A stretch of DNA of 6,374 nucleotides from Treponema sp. (lineage in GTDB: Bacteria; Spirochaetota; Spirochaetia; Treponematales; Breznakiellaceae). Location: assembly GCA_031266255.1 (NCBI GenBank), contig JAISBK010000193.1, forward strand, positions 1-6,374. Direction: 5' to 3'. How positions within the stretch are numbered: the first letter of the stretch is position 1; each line of letters opens with the position of its first letter. Of the stretch, positions 1-6,374 are shown piece after piece. The position numbers were made by a program, and so were the translations under genes. The notes under the pieces were generated by a model that had not been told where the DNA came from, searched no databases, and worked only from the letters and a program-made list of their open reading frames with translations.

Positions 1-18
1 TTACCGCTCATAGTATGA
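1..18 (+). other. Possible tail of an upstream gene, stop codon overlapping the next start (ATGA)
   Basis: Reading from base 1, the codons give L-P-L-I-V and then TGA at 16-18. That TGA shares its first two bases with the ATG at 15-17. The ATGA arrangement is a common sign of translational coupling, and it would explain why no Shine-Dalgarno sequence precedes the ATG. Only five codons are visible, and another frame has a TAG at 11-13, so an upstream gene could end there instead or be absent. This is a suggestion, not a gene call. Confidence 0.3.
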
Positions 19-1721
19 ATATCCTGAAAAACATGGTTATCATCGGAGTGGGGGCTTTTGTACTCATCTCAGGGGAATTGTTATTACATAAAGACATGAT
101 AAGTTTCACCCCCTGGAAGACCAGCGGTACCTTGCAGTTTGTTGCCTACGGAACCGGAAATACGGATAGGATAGGGATCATTGCCAATGCCCGTTCATCC
201 GTACTGGTGCTGAATGCTGATAACGAGCTGATCTACCAATTGGATGCCAAGGCGGGTGCAGCCCAATCATTTATCCGGGCAGAAATCCTTCAGTTTGATG
301 AACATAATAACCTGTATATCTTGGATACCCAATTCGGCGGTGTTTTTGAACAGAGCTATGAACGGGTACTGAAATATGCTCAGGACGGGGCGTTTCTGGG
401 TGAAATCTATCGCTATACCTATAGTAACCATGATTTCAGTATCACCCGGGGAAAGCTGCACGGTATGACCTATTACCAGGGAGACCTCTATCTGGTTCGT
501 TTGGAAGCGCAGGGGTTCTGGTTGGAACGGGTTCACACCGTAGGTTCAGGGAACGTCGAGAGCCTTGCCTTTGTTGACTATCCTCATGCATTCCGTGACG
601 TGGGTTCTTGCGGGATAAACCCCGGACAAAAGGAGCTTGCCCTCATCACCAAATCAGGATTTATTAAACAATACGATTTTTTCGGGACTTTGAGCGGTAC
701 TTGGGCAGGAACAGAACCGGATAGTCTGCCCTGGTGGGTCATATACGGCCCGGATGATACCCTTATATATACGGATCTCCATACCGCTGAAATTGTCTGT
801 CTTGATACCAAGACCGGTAAACCGCAGGTCCTCTTTACCACCTCCCCAGACCATCCCTATTATGTGCTGAGCACTACTGAAGACCTGCTCTTTGCTGCCT
901 CCTTTGCGGATAACCTGCTTATCAGAAACAAGGAGGGTCGTTTTGAAACGCTGGAGACGTATTACTATGCTCCCTGGTTCACCTTCAAACAAAAGGTGTT
1001 ATTTGTGCTGTGCCTGCTGGATATTCCTCCGTTTCTCTTGACGCTGGCGGCCCTCCTGCGTGGGCTGGTAAAACTACGGTGGACTAAAACCAGTACCTTA
1101 ATTTTCACCTTGGGGATAGGCATTACGTTTGGAGCGGGGATTGCGACCGTACTCATTATAGACAAGATGCAAGAGCAGTATAATGAAAGTATCTTCAGCG
1201 GCCTTGAAAACATTTCCCGATTCATGGCAAACAAGATAGATCTTACCCTGCTCGATTCCCTGGCTTTTCCCCGAGACTACGAAAATGAAGCATACCAGGC
1301 GTTACGCGGCCAGCTCGCTAATCTATTTGCCCACACCCAATTCAAAGGGAAGCGGGTATACCAGCGGATATGGAAGATGCAGGAGGGGAGGCAGTACCTG
1401 GTGTACGATCTTGAAAATTCCGCGGGTATGTTCTATCCCGATACGACCCGTGATGCCAGCTCTATAAAAAAGGCGTTTGAAAGCGCGTCCTATGAGCAGG
1501 GGATTGAGGTGAATGCCAGTGGCCGGTGGCTTTATGCCTGCGGTCCCCTCGCGGATTCCACCGGGACGGTAATCGCGGTGATAGAAACCGGCTATGATCT
1601 GCGCGCTGTTCAAGCGGAGATCCGCCACATACTCATAACCACGGTAATCCTGAGTATCGCGGTACTTCTCGGGAGTATATGGCTGTTGATTTTCGCGCTG
1701 CTCATTATAAGCAATCGGTAA
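15..1721 (+). CDS. Membrane-anchored sensor-like protein: propeller-like plus Cache-like ectodomains, no cytoplasmic output domain
   Basis: Predicted protein of 568 residues; I do not recognise a named family. Seen in the sequence: a membrane helix at about 6-24, then a beta-rich region at about 35-320 whose recurring pattern (for example NNLYILDTQFGGV at 98-110 followed by VLKYAQDGAFLGEI) resembles NHL or similar propeller blades. Two helices follow at about 327-351 and 360-382, joined by a basic loop (RGLVKLRWTKT). A region at 383-537 looks like a Cache-type sensor domain, and the last helix is at about 538-566. The positive-inside rule puts both large domains outside the cytoplasm. Such layouts normally continue into HAMP, GGDEF, kinase or phosphatase domains, but here the stop comes two residues after the last helix. 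The ATG at 15 is followed by a plausible N-terminal helix, but the frame stays open to the window edge and no ribosome binding site is visible in the 14 preceding bases, so the start is not proven. The 3' end overlaps alr on the other strand by 17 bases. The sensor role is inferred; the ligand is unknown. Confidence 0.75.
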   Translation: MNILKNMVIIGVGAFVLISGELLLHKDMISFTPWKTSGTLQFVAYGTGNTDRIGIIANARSSVLVLNADNELIYQLDAKAGAAQSFIRAEILQFDEHNNLYILDTQFGGVFEQSYERVLKYAQDGAFLGEIYRYTYSNHDFSITRGKLHGMTYYQGDLYLVRLEAQGFWLERVHTVGSGNVESLAFVDYPHAFRDVGSCGINPGQKELALITKSGFIKQYDFFGTLSGTWAGTEPDSLPWWVIYGPDDTLIYTDLHTAEIVCLDTKTGKPQVLFTTSPDHPYYVLSTTEDLLFAASFADNLLIRNKEGRFETLETYYYAPWFTFKQKVLFVLCLLDIPPFLLTLAALLRGLVKLRWTKTSTLIFTLGIGITFGAGIATVLIIDKMQEQYNESIFSGLENISRFMANKIDLTLLDSLAFPRDYENEAYQALRGQLANLFAHTQFKGKRVYQRIWKMQEGRQYLVYDLENSAGMFYPDTTRDASSIKKAFESASYEQGIEVNASGRWLYACGPLADSTGTVIAVIETGYDLRAVQAEIRHILITTVILSIAVLLGSIWLLIFALLIISNR

Positions 1722-2856
1722 TACTGCATTTCCCCACACCAGCACAATACACCCGGGGAACCCGTTTATTGATATTGCAGGTAATCTCATAGGGAATGGT
1801 ATGGAGTTTTGCCGCCAGATCTCCTGCGGTAAGGGCTTCACCAGTTCCCCCAAAGACCGTTACCGGATCCCAGCGACGCACATCCGTATCTGGTCCCAGG
1901 TCAACCATGCACTGATCCATGCAAATTCTTCCCGCCAGGGGGTATAAGGCTCCCCGGATAAGTACCTGAAGATTACCACTCAAAGCCCGGGGTAACCCAT
2001 CACCGTACCCTACCGGCAGCGTGGCGATCATCCGATCCGCCGGGGCAATCCAGGTGCCTCCATAGGAAAGGGGGGTTCCTGAGAGAACTTTTTTGATAAA
2101 CACCACCGCGGTACGCAGTTCCATCACCGGCTCGAGTTGGACCAGGGAAGCTAATTCCTCAGAAGGAGGGTACCCGTAGAGTACGATTCCAGGACGCACC
2201 ATATCAAAATAAGCATCGGTATGCAGAAAAACCGCCCCGGAATTAGCCGCATGAACGATACCCGTATCAAAGCCGGCGGTTCTGATGGCATCAAGGGCTT
2301 GGGTAAACCGGGCAAGCTGTTTTTGGGTATAGGCCATGGCATCCGCTGAAAGCGCATCTGCCCGCGCCAGATGGGTAGCCGTACCCACGTAATGCAAGGA
2401 TGGAAGGGAAACGAGGTATGCAGCCAGGGCTGCCGCGGCTTCAGGGCGGCAGCCTACCCGACCCATTCCCGTATCGATCTTGAGGTGAACCGGGAGGCGT
2501 ACCCCTGCCCGGTCGGCTGCCGCGGCAAGGGCCGTGGCGCTGTCTTTATCCGCAACAAAAGGACTGAGCGTAGCTGCTGCCAAGTCATCCAGTTCTTCGG
2601 GAAGGGGAATGGAAAACAGCAGGATAGGAGCCGTAATACCGGCTTTCCGCAACTCAATGCCTTCCTGTACCGAGGCGACTGCCAGAACCGCTACCCCTGA
2701 ACTCAGGGCTTCGTGCGCGACGGGTATTGCCCCATGACCATATCCGTCGGCTTTGACCGGCATACAAATCAACGGCTTTGGGCCTATACGATTCCGGACC
2801 GCTGCTATGTTTTTTTGCAGCCGATCTAGGTGTATCAAGGCTTGTGTGGCTCTCAT
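1705..2856 (-). CDS. alr: Alanine racemase (PLP-dependent)
   Basis: 383 residues, a normal length for Alr. It interconverts L- and D-alanine in the cytoplasm, supplying D-alanine for peptidoglycan cross-linking. The N-terminal barrel carries the PLP-lysine motif VKADGYGHG (K35, Y39), then KIDTGMGRVG (126-135) and the RPGIVLYG segment (221-228). The C-terminal domain supplies the second catalytic base in PLSYGGTW (Y265), followed by LPVGYGDGLPR (280-290), GRICMDQCMVDLG (309-321) and the family-typical ending YEITCNINKRVPRVY (356-370). All key residues are present, so the enzyme should be active. The 13 residues after the final RVY go beyond the usual end, and the last few codons overlap the convergent gene ending at 1721. 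The ATG at 2856 fits the family N-terminus (a few residues before the I-H-L-D strand), but no convincing Shine-Dalgarno lies upstream. The gene stands alone on its strand in this window and diverges from the glycerate kinase. Confidence 0.96.
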   Translation of the reverse strand: MRATQALIHLDRLQKNIAAVRNRIGPKPLICMPVKADGYGHGAIPVAHEALSSGVAVLAVASVQEGIELRKAGITAPILLFSIPLPEELDDLAAATLSPFVADKDSATALAAAADRAGVRLPVHLKIDTGMGRVGCRPEAAAALAAYLVSLPSLHYVGTATHLARADALSADAMAYTQKQLARFTQALDAIRTAGFDTGIVHAANSGAVFLHTDAYFDMVRPGIVLYGYPPSEELASLVQLEPVMELRTAVVFIKKVLSGTPLSYGGTWIAPADRMIATLPVGYGDGLPRALSGNLQVLIRGALYPLAGRICMDQCMVDLGPDTDVRRWDPVTVFGGTGEALTAGDLAAKLHTIPYEITCNINKRVPRVYCAGVGKCSITDCL

Positions 2857-2871
2857 GAGTATAACTGTAGA

Positions 2872-2901
2872 AAATTACCGTAGTGAAGTAAATAGTATCA
2901 A
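2872..2901 (-). promoter_or_regulatory. Candidate sigma-70-type promoter for alr
   Basis: On the minus strand, TTGATA (2901-2896, five of six matches to the -35 consensus) is followed after 18 bases by TAATTT (2877-2872, a weak -10). Transcription would start roughly 10-15 bases before the alr ATG. The -35 is good, but the -10 is poor and the leader would be very short, so this is tentative. Confidence 0.28.
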
Positions 2902-2918
2902 TAAGAACCACCGTCTAG

Positions 2919-2924
2919 TATACT
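2919..2924 (+). promoter_or_regulatory. Candidate -10 element in the alr/glycerate kinase divergent region
   Basis: TATACT matches five of six bases of the -10 consensus and lies within the 8-base palindrome AGTATACT (2917-2924), so it could serve either strand. No good -35 is seen 16-18 bases upstream on the plus strand. Transcription from it would begin almost at the Shine-Dalgarno of the glycerate kinase gene. The 85-base region 2857-2941 is AT-rich compared with its surroundings and must contain the start signals for both divergent genes unless alr is read from elsewhere. Confidence 0.25.
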
Positions 2925-2931
2925 TACCCTC

Positions 2932-2936
2932 AGGAG
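2932..2936 (+). promoter_or_regulatory. Shine-Dalgarno AGGAG deciding the glycerate kinase start
   Basis: AGGAG lies five bases before the ATG at 2942. It is the best ribosome binding site in the window and supports this start over the longer open frame beginning at 2753. Confidence 0.8.
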
Positions 2937-2941
2937 TTCGT

Positions 2942-4153
2942 ATGAAAGTGGTGCTGGTGCCTGATTCCTTTAAGGGAACGATGGGGTCTGCGGAAATAGG
3001 CGAGCTTGTCAAAGCCCGCATAATGAGCCGATATCCTGATGCGGAAGTGCTTGCCATCCCCGTAGCCGACGGGGGTGAAGGCACGGTGGATGCGTTTCTT
3101 ACGGCCATGAACGGGGAAAAAGTGTTTGTACCGGTCACGGGACCATACGGAGAAACCCTGGAGGGCTTTTATGGGATGGTGGAGGATAGGCATACCAAGG
3201 CGGCGGTCGGGATCATTGAAATGGCCGCATGTGCAGGGCTGCCCCTGGTTGGCGCCAAGCTCCACCCTGACCAAACCACTACCTTTGGGGTAGGACAGCT
3301 TATAGCCCATGCCGTGGGGCGGGGATGTAAGCAGCTCATCCTGGGATTGGGGGGAAGCGCCACAAACGACCTGGGGACCGGAGCTGCCGCGGCCCTGGGT
3401 ATTCGGTTTCTCGATGCCGCGGGAACCCCCTTTGTTCCGGTAGGGGGAACCTTGTCCCGGATCGTTTCCATTGATACAAGCGGCCTCTTGCCTGAGCTAA
3501 AGCATTTGGAAAAAGGGGCAATTACGGCTATGTGCGATATTGATAATCCCTTGTATGGGGAAAACGGTGCAGCCTTTGTATTTGCCCCGCAAAAAGGTGC
3601 GGATCCTTCGTTAGTTACCCTGCTTGATGAACAGCTTAGGGCTGGTTCCGCGGCGATACAACGGGAATTGCATTGCGATGTGTCCATGCTGCCCGGTGCA
3701 GGAGCCGCAGGAGGTATGGGAGGCGGCATGGTTGCCTTTCTTGGAGCGTCTCTCAAAATGGGCATTGAAACCGTACTGGATACCCTAGCCTTTGAGACTC
3801 TGCTCAAGGGGGCAGACCTGGTAATCAGCGGAGAGGGCAGATTTGACGCCCAGAGCCTGCGGGGTAAAGTGCTTATCGGGGTTGCCCGGCGAGCCAAGCA
3901 CGCAGGGGTACCGGTGATTGCCCTGGTGGGAGACATCGGCAGTGCCGGGGATAGGGGGGATGCGGTATTTGACCTGGTGGAAGCTGCAGCAGTTCAAGGG
4001 GTTTCTGCAATGTTCAGTATCAATACCGTAGCCGTGAGTTTTGATGAAGCGAAGCAGCGGTGCCGGGAGGATCTCCTACTGACCGTAGATAATATCCTGA
4101 AACTGATGCAATGTACGTCTTTTGGGAAGGGCTTTACCGGACTTAGGCCTTGA
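2942..4153 (+). CDS. glxK: Glycerate kinase (GlxK/GarK family)
   Basis: 403 residues, slightly longer than the usual 375-385. It phosphorylates D-glycerate with ATP in the cytoplasm; studied E. coli members make 2-phosphoglycerate, which enters lower glycolysis. Family motifs are intact and in order: VPDSFKGT (6-13), PVADGGEGT (40-48), LGLGGSATND (134-143), CDIDNPLYGENGAAF (198-212), the glycine-rich GAGAAGGMGGG (252-262) and ISGEGRFDAQSLRGKV (295-310). The ATG at 2942 is chosen because the family begins right at this M-K-V-V-L-V-P-D-S-F segment and AGGAG sits at 2932-2936, five bases upstream. The frame is open back to 2753, but that extension would read antisense through alr and has no family similarity. 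The extra C-terminal residues (FGKGFTGLRP) look non-conserved. It heads a run of three plus-strand genes, with 40 bases to the next. The exact symbol (glxK versus garK) cannot be decided from sequence. Confidence 0.95.
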   Translation: MKVVLVPDSFKGTMGSAEIGELVKARIMSRYPDAEVLAIPVADGGEGTVDAFLTAMNGEKVFVPVTGPYGETLEGFYGMVEDRHTKAAVGIIEMAACAGLPLVGAKLHPDQTTTFGVGQLIAHAVGRGCKQLILGLGGSATNDLGTGAAAALGIRFLDAAGTPFVPVGGTLSRIVSIDTSGLLPELKHLEKGAITAMCDIDNPLYGENGAAFVFAPQKGADPSLVTLLDEQLRAGSAAIQRELHCDVSMLPGAGAAGGMGGGMVAFLGASLKMGIETVLDTLAFETLLKGADLVISGEGRFDAQSLRGKVLIGVARRAKHAGVPVIALVGDIGSAGDRGDAVFDLVEAAAVQGVSAMFSINTVAVSFDEAKQRCREDLLLTVDNILKLMQCTSFGKGFTGLRP

Positions 4154-4162
4154 GCGTATACT
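4133..4162 (+). promoter_or_regulatory. Possible internal promoter before the nucleotidyltransferase
   Basis: TTTACC (4133-4138, four of six -35 matches) is followed after 18 bases by TATACT (4157-4162, five of six -10 matches). It lies across the end of the glycerate kinase gene and the 40-base gap. It could give the two downstream genes separate transcription, but such matches also arise by chance. Confidence 0.22.
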
Positions 4163-4193
4163 GAACTAAAGTACTTTGAGGATAGGTAAACCA

Positions 4194-5108
4194 GTGAAAG
4201 GACCGGTATTAGTTGTTTTAGCTGCAGGTATGGGGAGCCGCTACGGCGGCCTCAAGCAGGTGGATAGGATAGGACAGGATGGAGCCGCGCTCCTGGACTA
4301 TTCGGTTTTTGACGCGCTCAGATCAGGATTTGAGAACATAGTATTCATCATTCGCCATGCTATTGAAGCGGATTTTAAGGATCTGGTCCTCAGACGCATG
4401 GCATCCATTCCCTATCACCTGTGTTTTCAGGAACTGGATAGCCTCATTCCCCAGGAGCTTTTAAACCAGGCGAAGCAGGCAGGCAGAACCAAGCCCTGGG
4501 GTACGAGTCATGCCCTGCTCTGTGCTGCCCATGCGATTGACGCGCCTTTTGCGGTGATTAATGCAGACGATTTTTATGGTAGAGCGGCCTTTCAAGCAAT
4601 GGGTGCCTACCTCGCTTCCCCTCAGCTCAGTGAAGGGGCTATCGTGCCCTACTGTTTGGAAAAAACCCTAAGCCCCCAAGGTACGGTTACCCGGGGGGTC
4701 TGTGTGGTCAAGGATGGATACCTCCAATCAGTACAAGAGCTCACCGCTATTGCCCAAGAGGGCGGCCGGATCTGTAATACCACCCCGGAAGGACTCAAGC
4801 AGGAACTTGCTGCAGATACCCCGGTGTCTATGAACTTCTGGGGTTTCCCGGTGGGTATCTTCCCGGAACTGCACCGGTATTTCGACGAGTTCCTCAAGAC
4901 CTCTGTGGGGCAGCCTAAACAGGAGTGTTACCTTCCTATGGCCGCGGATTGGTTCATCAAAAACAAGCTGCTCAAGATCCGGGTTATTCCCGCTGATTCA
5001 GACTGGTTCGGGATTACCTACCAGGCAGACCGGGAAGCAGCGGTGAACCGGATCGCCGCATTAACCGCCCAGGGCGTATACCCCGCATCCCTCTGGAATG
5101 TCTCTTGA
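4194..5108 (+). CDS. Nucleotidyltransferase, NTP_transferase (sugar-phosphate) family
   Basis: 304 residues from the GTG start. The fold is that of cytoplasmic enzymes that join an NTP to a sugar phosphate or similar phosphorylated alcohol, releasing pyrophosphate and giving an NDP-activated precursor. Seen: the nucleotide-binding signature LAAGMGSRYGGLKQ (9-22), KPWGTSHA (100-107), the metal-site motif NADDFYG (123-129), MNFWGF (213-218) and SDWFGITYQAD (269-279). The substrate cannot be read from these motifs; hexose phosphates or a choline/ethanolamine-type phosphate are both possible. Start choice: a TTG at 4176 gives six more residues, but the GTG at 4194 puts M-K just before the conserved first strand, as in relatives, and has AGGT (4184-4187) six bases upstream, with GAGGA (4178-4182) a little further away. 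It lies 40 bases after glycerate kinase and 34 before the lipoprotein gene, so co-transcription is likely. Confidence 0.88.
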   Translation: MKGPVLVVLAAGMGSRYGGLKQVDRIGQDGAALLDYSVFDALRSGFENIVFIIRHAIEADFKDLVLRRMASIPYHLCFQELDSLIPQELLNQAKQAGRTKPWGTSHALLCAAHAIDAPFAVINADDFYGRAAFQAMGAYLASPQLSEGAIVPYCLEKTLSPQGTVTRGVCVVKDGYLQSVQELTAIAQEGGRICNTTPEGLKQELAADTPVSMNFWGFPVGIFPELHRYFDEFLKTSVGQPKQECYLPMAADWFIKNKLLKIRVIPADSDWFGITYQADREAAVNRIAALTAQGVYPASLWNVS

Positions 5109-5142
5109 ACTGCTTATCCTCAACAACAGACCGCAGGTAGCT

Positions 5143-6374
5143 ATGTCCTTGAGAGCCTTCATGTTCGGTGGGCTCGTTTTGCTTTGGGTCAGTATCCTGT
5201 CTTGCGGATTCTTTGAACCAAGCACGGCGGTGTTGTGGACCGATAGACCGGAATTCGCGCTCTATACGGCATATTTTAATGCCACCCAAACCCGGTATAA
5301 GGTTGAAACCCGGTATTACGAAGCCCTGGCCCAGCGCTTGACCGAAACCGCGGAATCTCCTGATGTGGTAGTGGGAAACTGGCTCAAAAGCGTCTCCACC
5401 CGCAGCTTATTCAAGCCCCTGGATAGTTTCTTTACCCAGGATCGGATAGCAAGAACCGCATTTTATCCCCGGCTCCTTGCCTTGGGTAGCATTGAAGCTA
5501 CCCAGTACCTGTTCCCGGTAGCCTTCAATATTCCGGCCATTGTATTTGCCCGGGCTAACGGCTCATTGCTGTCCAACCCCTTTACGATTACCTTTGAGGA
5601 ACTCAAAACCCTGGGAACCGGGTACAATGTGCAGCGCAACGGCATGTATTCCCGGATGGGCTTTTCCCCTGCATGGAACGACGAGTTTTTTGTGGTGGCT
5701 GCTACCCTTTTTAACGCTTCTTTTATGGAGGCGGATCCCATAGCGTGGGACGCAGAAGCCTTGGACCAAGCCATAGCATACCTTCGGCGTTGGACTGAAG
5801 AATCAAATACCAGCATCCAGGCAGAGGACGAGTTTACGTTCAAATACTTCTATGATCCCCCGGCCAAACTTGCGGCTTCCGGGCGGATCCTGTTTACCTA
5901 CATGAACAGTGCGGACTTTTTCACCTTGACCCAGGAAAGCCGGGCTAATCTTAACTTCCGCTGGCTCGCGGAACAGGAGACCATTCCCCTTTTTGAAAAC
6001 ACGGTGTATTACGGAATCTATAAAAAGGGAAAGGCAAAAAAAGCCGCCGACGCCTTTACCCAATGGTTTTTTCAAACTGAGACTCAACGGCTGCTCTTGG
6101 AAATCAGCAAAAATCAGGGATTCCAGGACACCCTTTTTGGTATTAGCAGCGGTTTTTCTGCCATGCGGACCGTTACGGAACAGATTTTTCCCCAGTTTTA
6201 CCCGAGCCTCTTGGGACACATGCCCCCGGACGGCTTCCTTGCTCCTCCTAAGATTCTGCCCCAGTATTGGGACGCGCTCAAGGAACAGGTCATCCTGCCG
6301 TATCTGCGCGACCGGATCCGGCAGACCGGGGAAGAAGTACCCCGATCCCTGGAAAGAAGGATCACCGACTGGTA
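5143..6374 (+). CDS. Extracellular solute-binding lipoprotein, 3' end beyond the window
   Basis: 410 codons are visible, with no stop before the window edge. The N-terminus is a lipoprotein signal peptide: a short basic start (MSLRAF), a hydrophobic core and V-S-I-L-S-C with the lipidated cysteine at 21, fitting the relaxed spirochaete lipobox. The mature part reads like a type 1 extracellular solute-binding protein of ABC importers: an opening strand VLWTDRPEFALYTAYFN (30-46), then FKPLDSFF (about 90-97), LFPVAFNIPAIVFAR, a helix LDQAIAYLRRWTEE, and a C-lobe with GRILFTYMNSADFF and KKAADAFTQWFF. The ligand is probably a sugar or oligosaccharide, by family analogy only. The ATG at 5143 has AGGT (5135-5138) upstream. 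An in-frame ATG at 5098 would overlap the preceding gene by 11 bases and lengthen the N-region to 21 residues before the same signal, which is less likely. No permease genes are seen in the window. Confidence 0.85.
   Translation, partial: MSLRAFMFGGLVLLWVSILSCGFFEPSTAVLWTDRPEFALYTAYFNATQTRYKVETRYYEALAQRLTETAESPDVVVGNWLKSVSTRSLFKPLDSFFTQDRIARTAFYPRLLALGSIEATQYLFPVAFNIPAIVFARANGSLLSNPFTITFEELKTLGTGYNVQRNGMYSRMGFSPAWNDEFFVVAATLFNASFMEADPIAWDAEALDQAIAYLRRWTEESNTSIQAEDEFTFKYFYDPPAKLAASGRILFTYMNSADFFTLTQESRANLNFRWLAEQETIPLFENTVYYGIYKKGKAKKAADAFTQWFFQTETQRLLLEISKNQGFQDTLFGISSGFSAMRTVTEQIFPQFYPSLLGHMPPDGFLAPPKILPQYWDALKEQVILPYLRDRIRQTGEEVPRSLERRITDW

Noticed and set aside
1323..1853. 176-codon minus-strand frame across the sensor/alr junction
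   Set aside because: It overlaps two supported genes in other frames and has no coding character of its own.
2753..2941. N-terminal extension of the glycerate kinase frame by 63 codons
   Set aside because: It reads antisense through the start of alr, has no family similarity, and the ATG at 2942 has an excellent AGGAG and matches the family N-terminus.
3169..3936. 255-codon open frame on the minus strand
   Set aside because: It lies entirely opposite the well-supported glycerate kinase gene, its composition is rich in P, S, R and A as expected of an antisense shadow of GC-rich codons, and it shows no recognisable domain.
4176..4193. TTG start for the nucleotidyltransferase
   Set aside because: It adds six residues before the conserved first strand and has a weaker upstream site than the GTG at 4194.
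4154..4193. Terminator between glycerate kinase and nucleotidyltransferase
   Set aside because: No GC-rich stem followed by a T-run is present in the 40-base gap; nor is one seen at 5109-5142.
5463..6219. Two minus-strand open frames of 126 and 138 codons
   Set aside because: Both lie opposite the solute-binding protein, whose signal peptide and family pattern are clear; they show no domains or start signals.

Overview
The window is a compact, almost fully coding stretch of bacterial chromosome with a moderately high GC content. It reads as a spirochaete, most likely a Treponema of the higher-GC, insect-gut type. That assignment is an inference from protein style, the relaxed spirochaete-like lipobox and base composition; no marker gene in the window proves it. 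There are no RNA genes, mobile elements, CRISPR arrays or long repeats, and no gene-free stretch longer than about 85 bases.

Layout: (1) positions 15-1721, plus strand, encode a four-helix membrane protein with two extracytoplasmic parts, a propeller-like domain and a Cache-like sensor domain, and almost nothing in the cytoplasm. Its start overlaps a possible upstream stop codon (ATGA), so it may be the downstream partner of a gene outside the window. (2) Positions 1705-2856, minus strand, encode alanine racemase (alr). It converges on the sensor gene and overlaps it by 17 bases. (3) After an 85-base divergent promoter region, three plus-strand genes follow with short gaps of 40 and 34 bases: a glxK/garK-type glycerate kinase (2942-4153), a sugar-phosphate-type nucleotidyltransferase with a GTG start (4194-5108), and an extracellular solute-binding lipoprotein (5143 to beyond the end of the window).

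How the genes may work together: Alr supplies D-alanine for peptidoglycan. The plus-strand trio looks like one transcription unit. It joins glycerate phosphorylation (entry to lower glycolysis), synthesis of an NDP-activated compound for an envelope or storage polymer, and a surface substrate-binding protein. No functional link between the three is demonstrated by the sequence; co-orientation and tight spacing are the only evidence. The features most worth a second look are the sensor protein without an output domain, the convergent coding overlap at the end of alr, and the unusual gene combination in the trio. I found no clear evidence of a wholly new system in this window.
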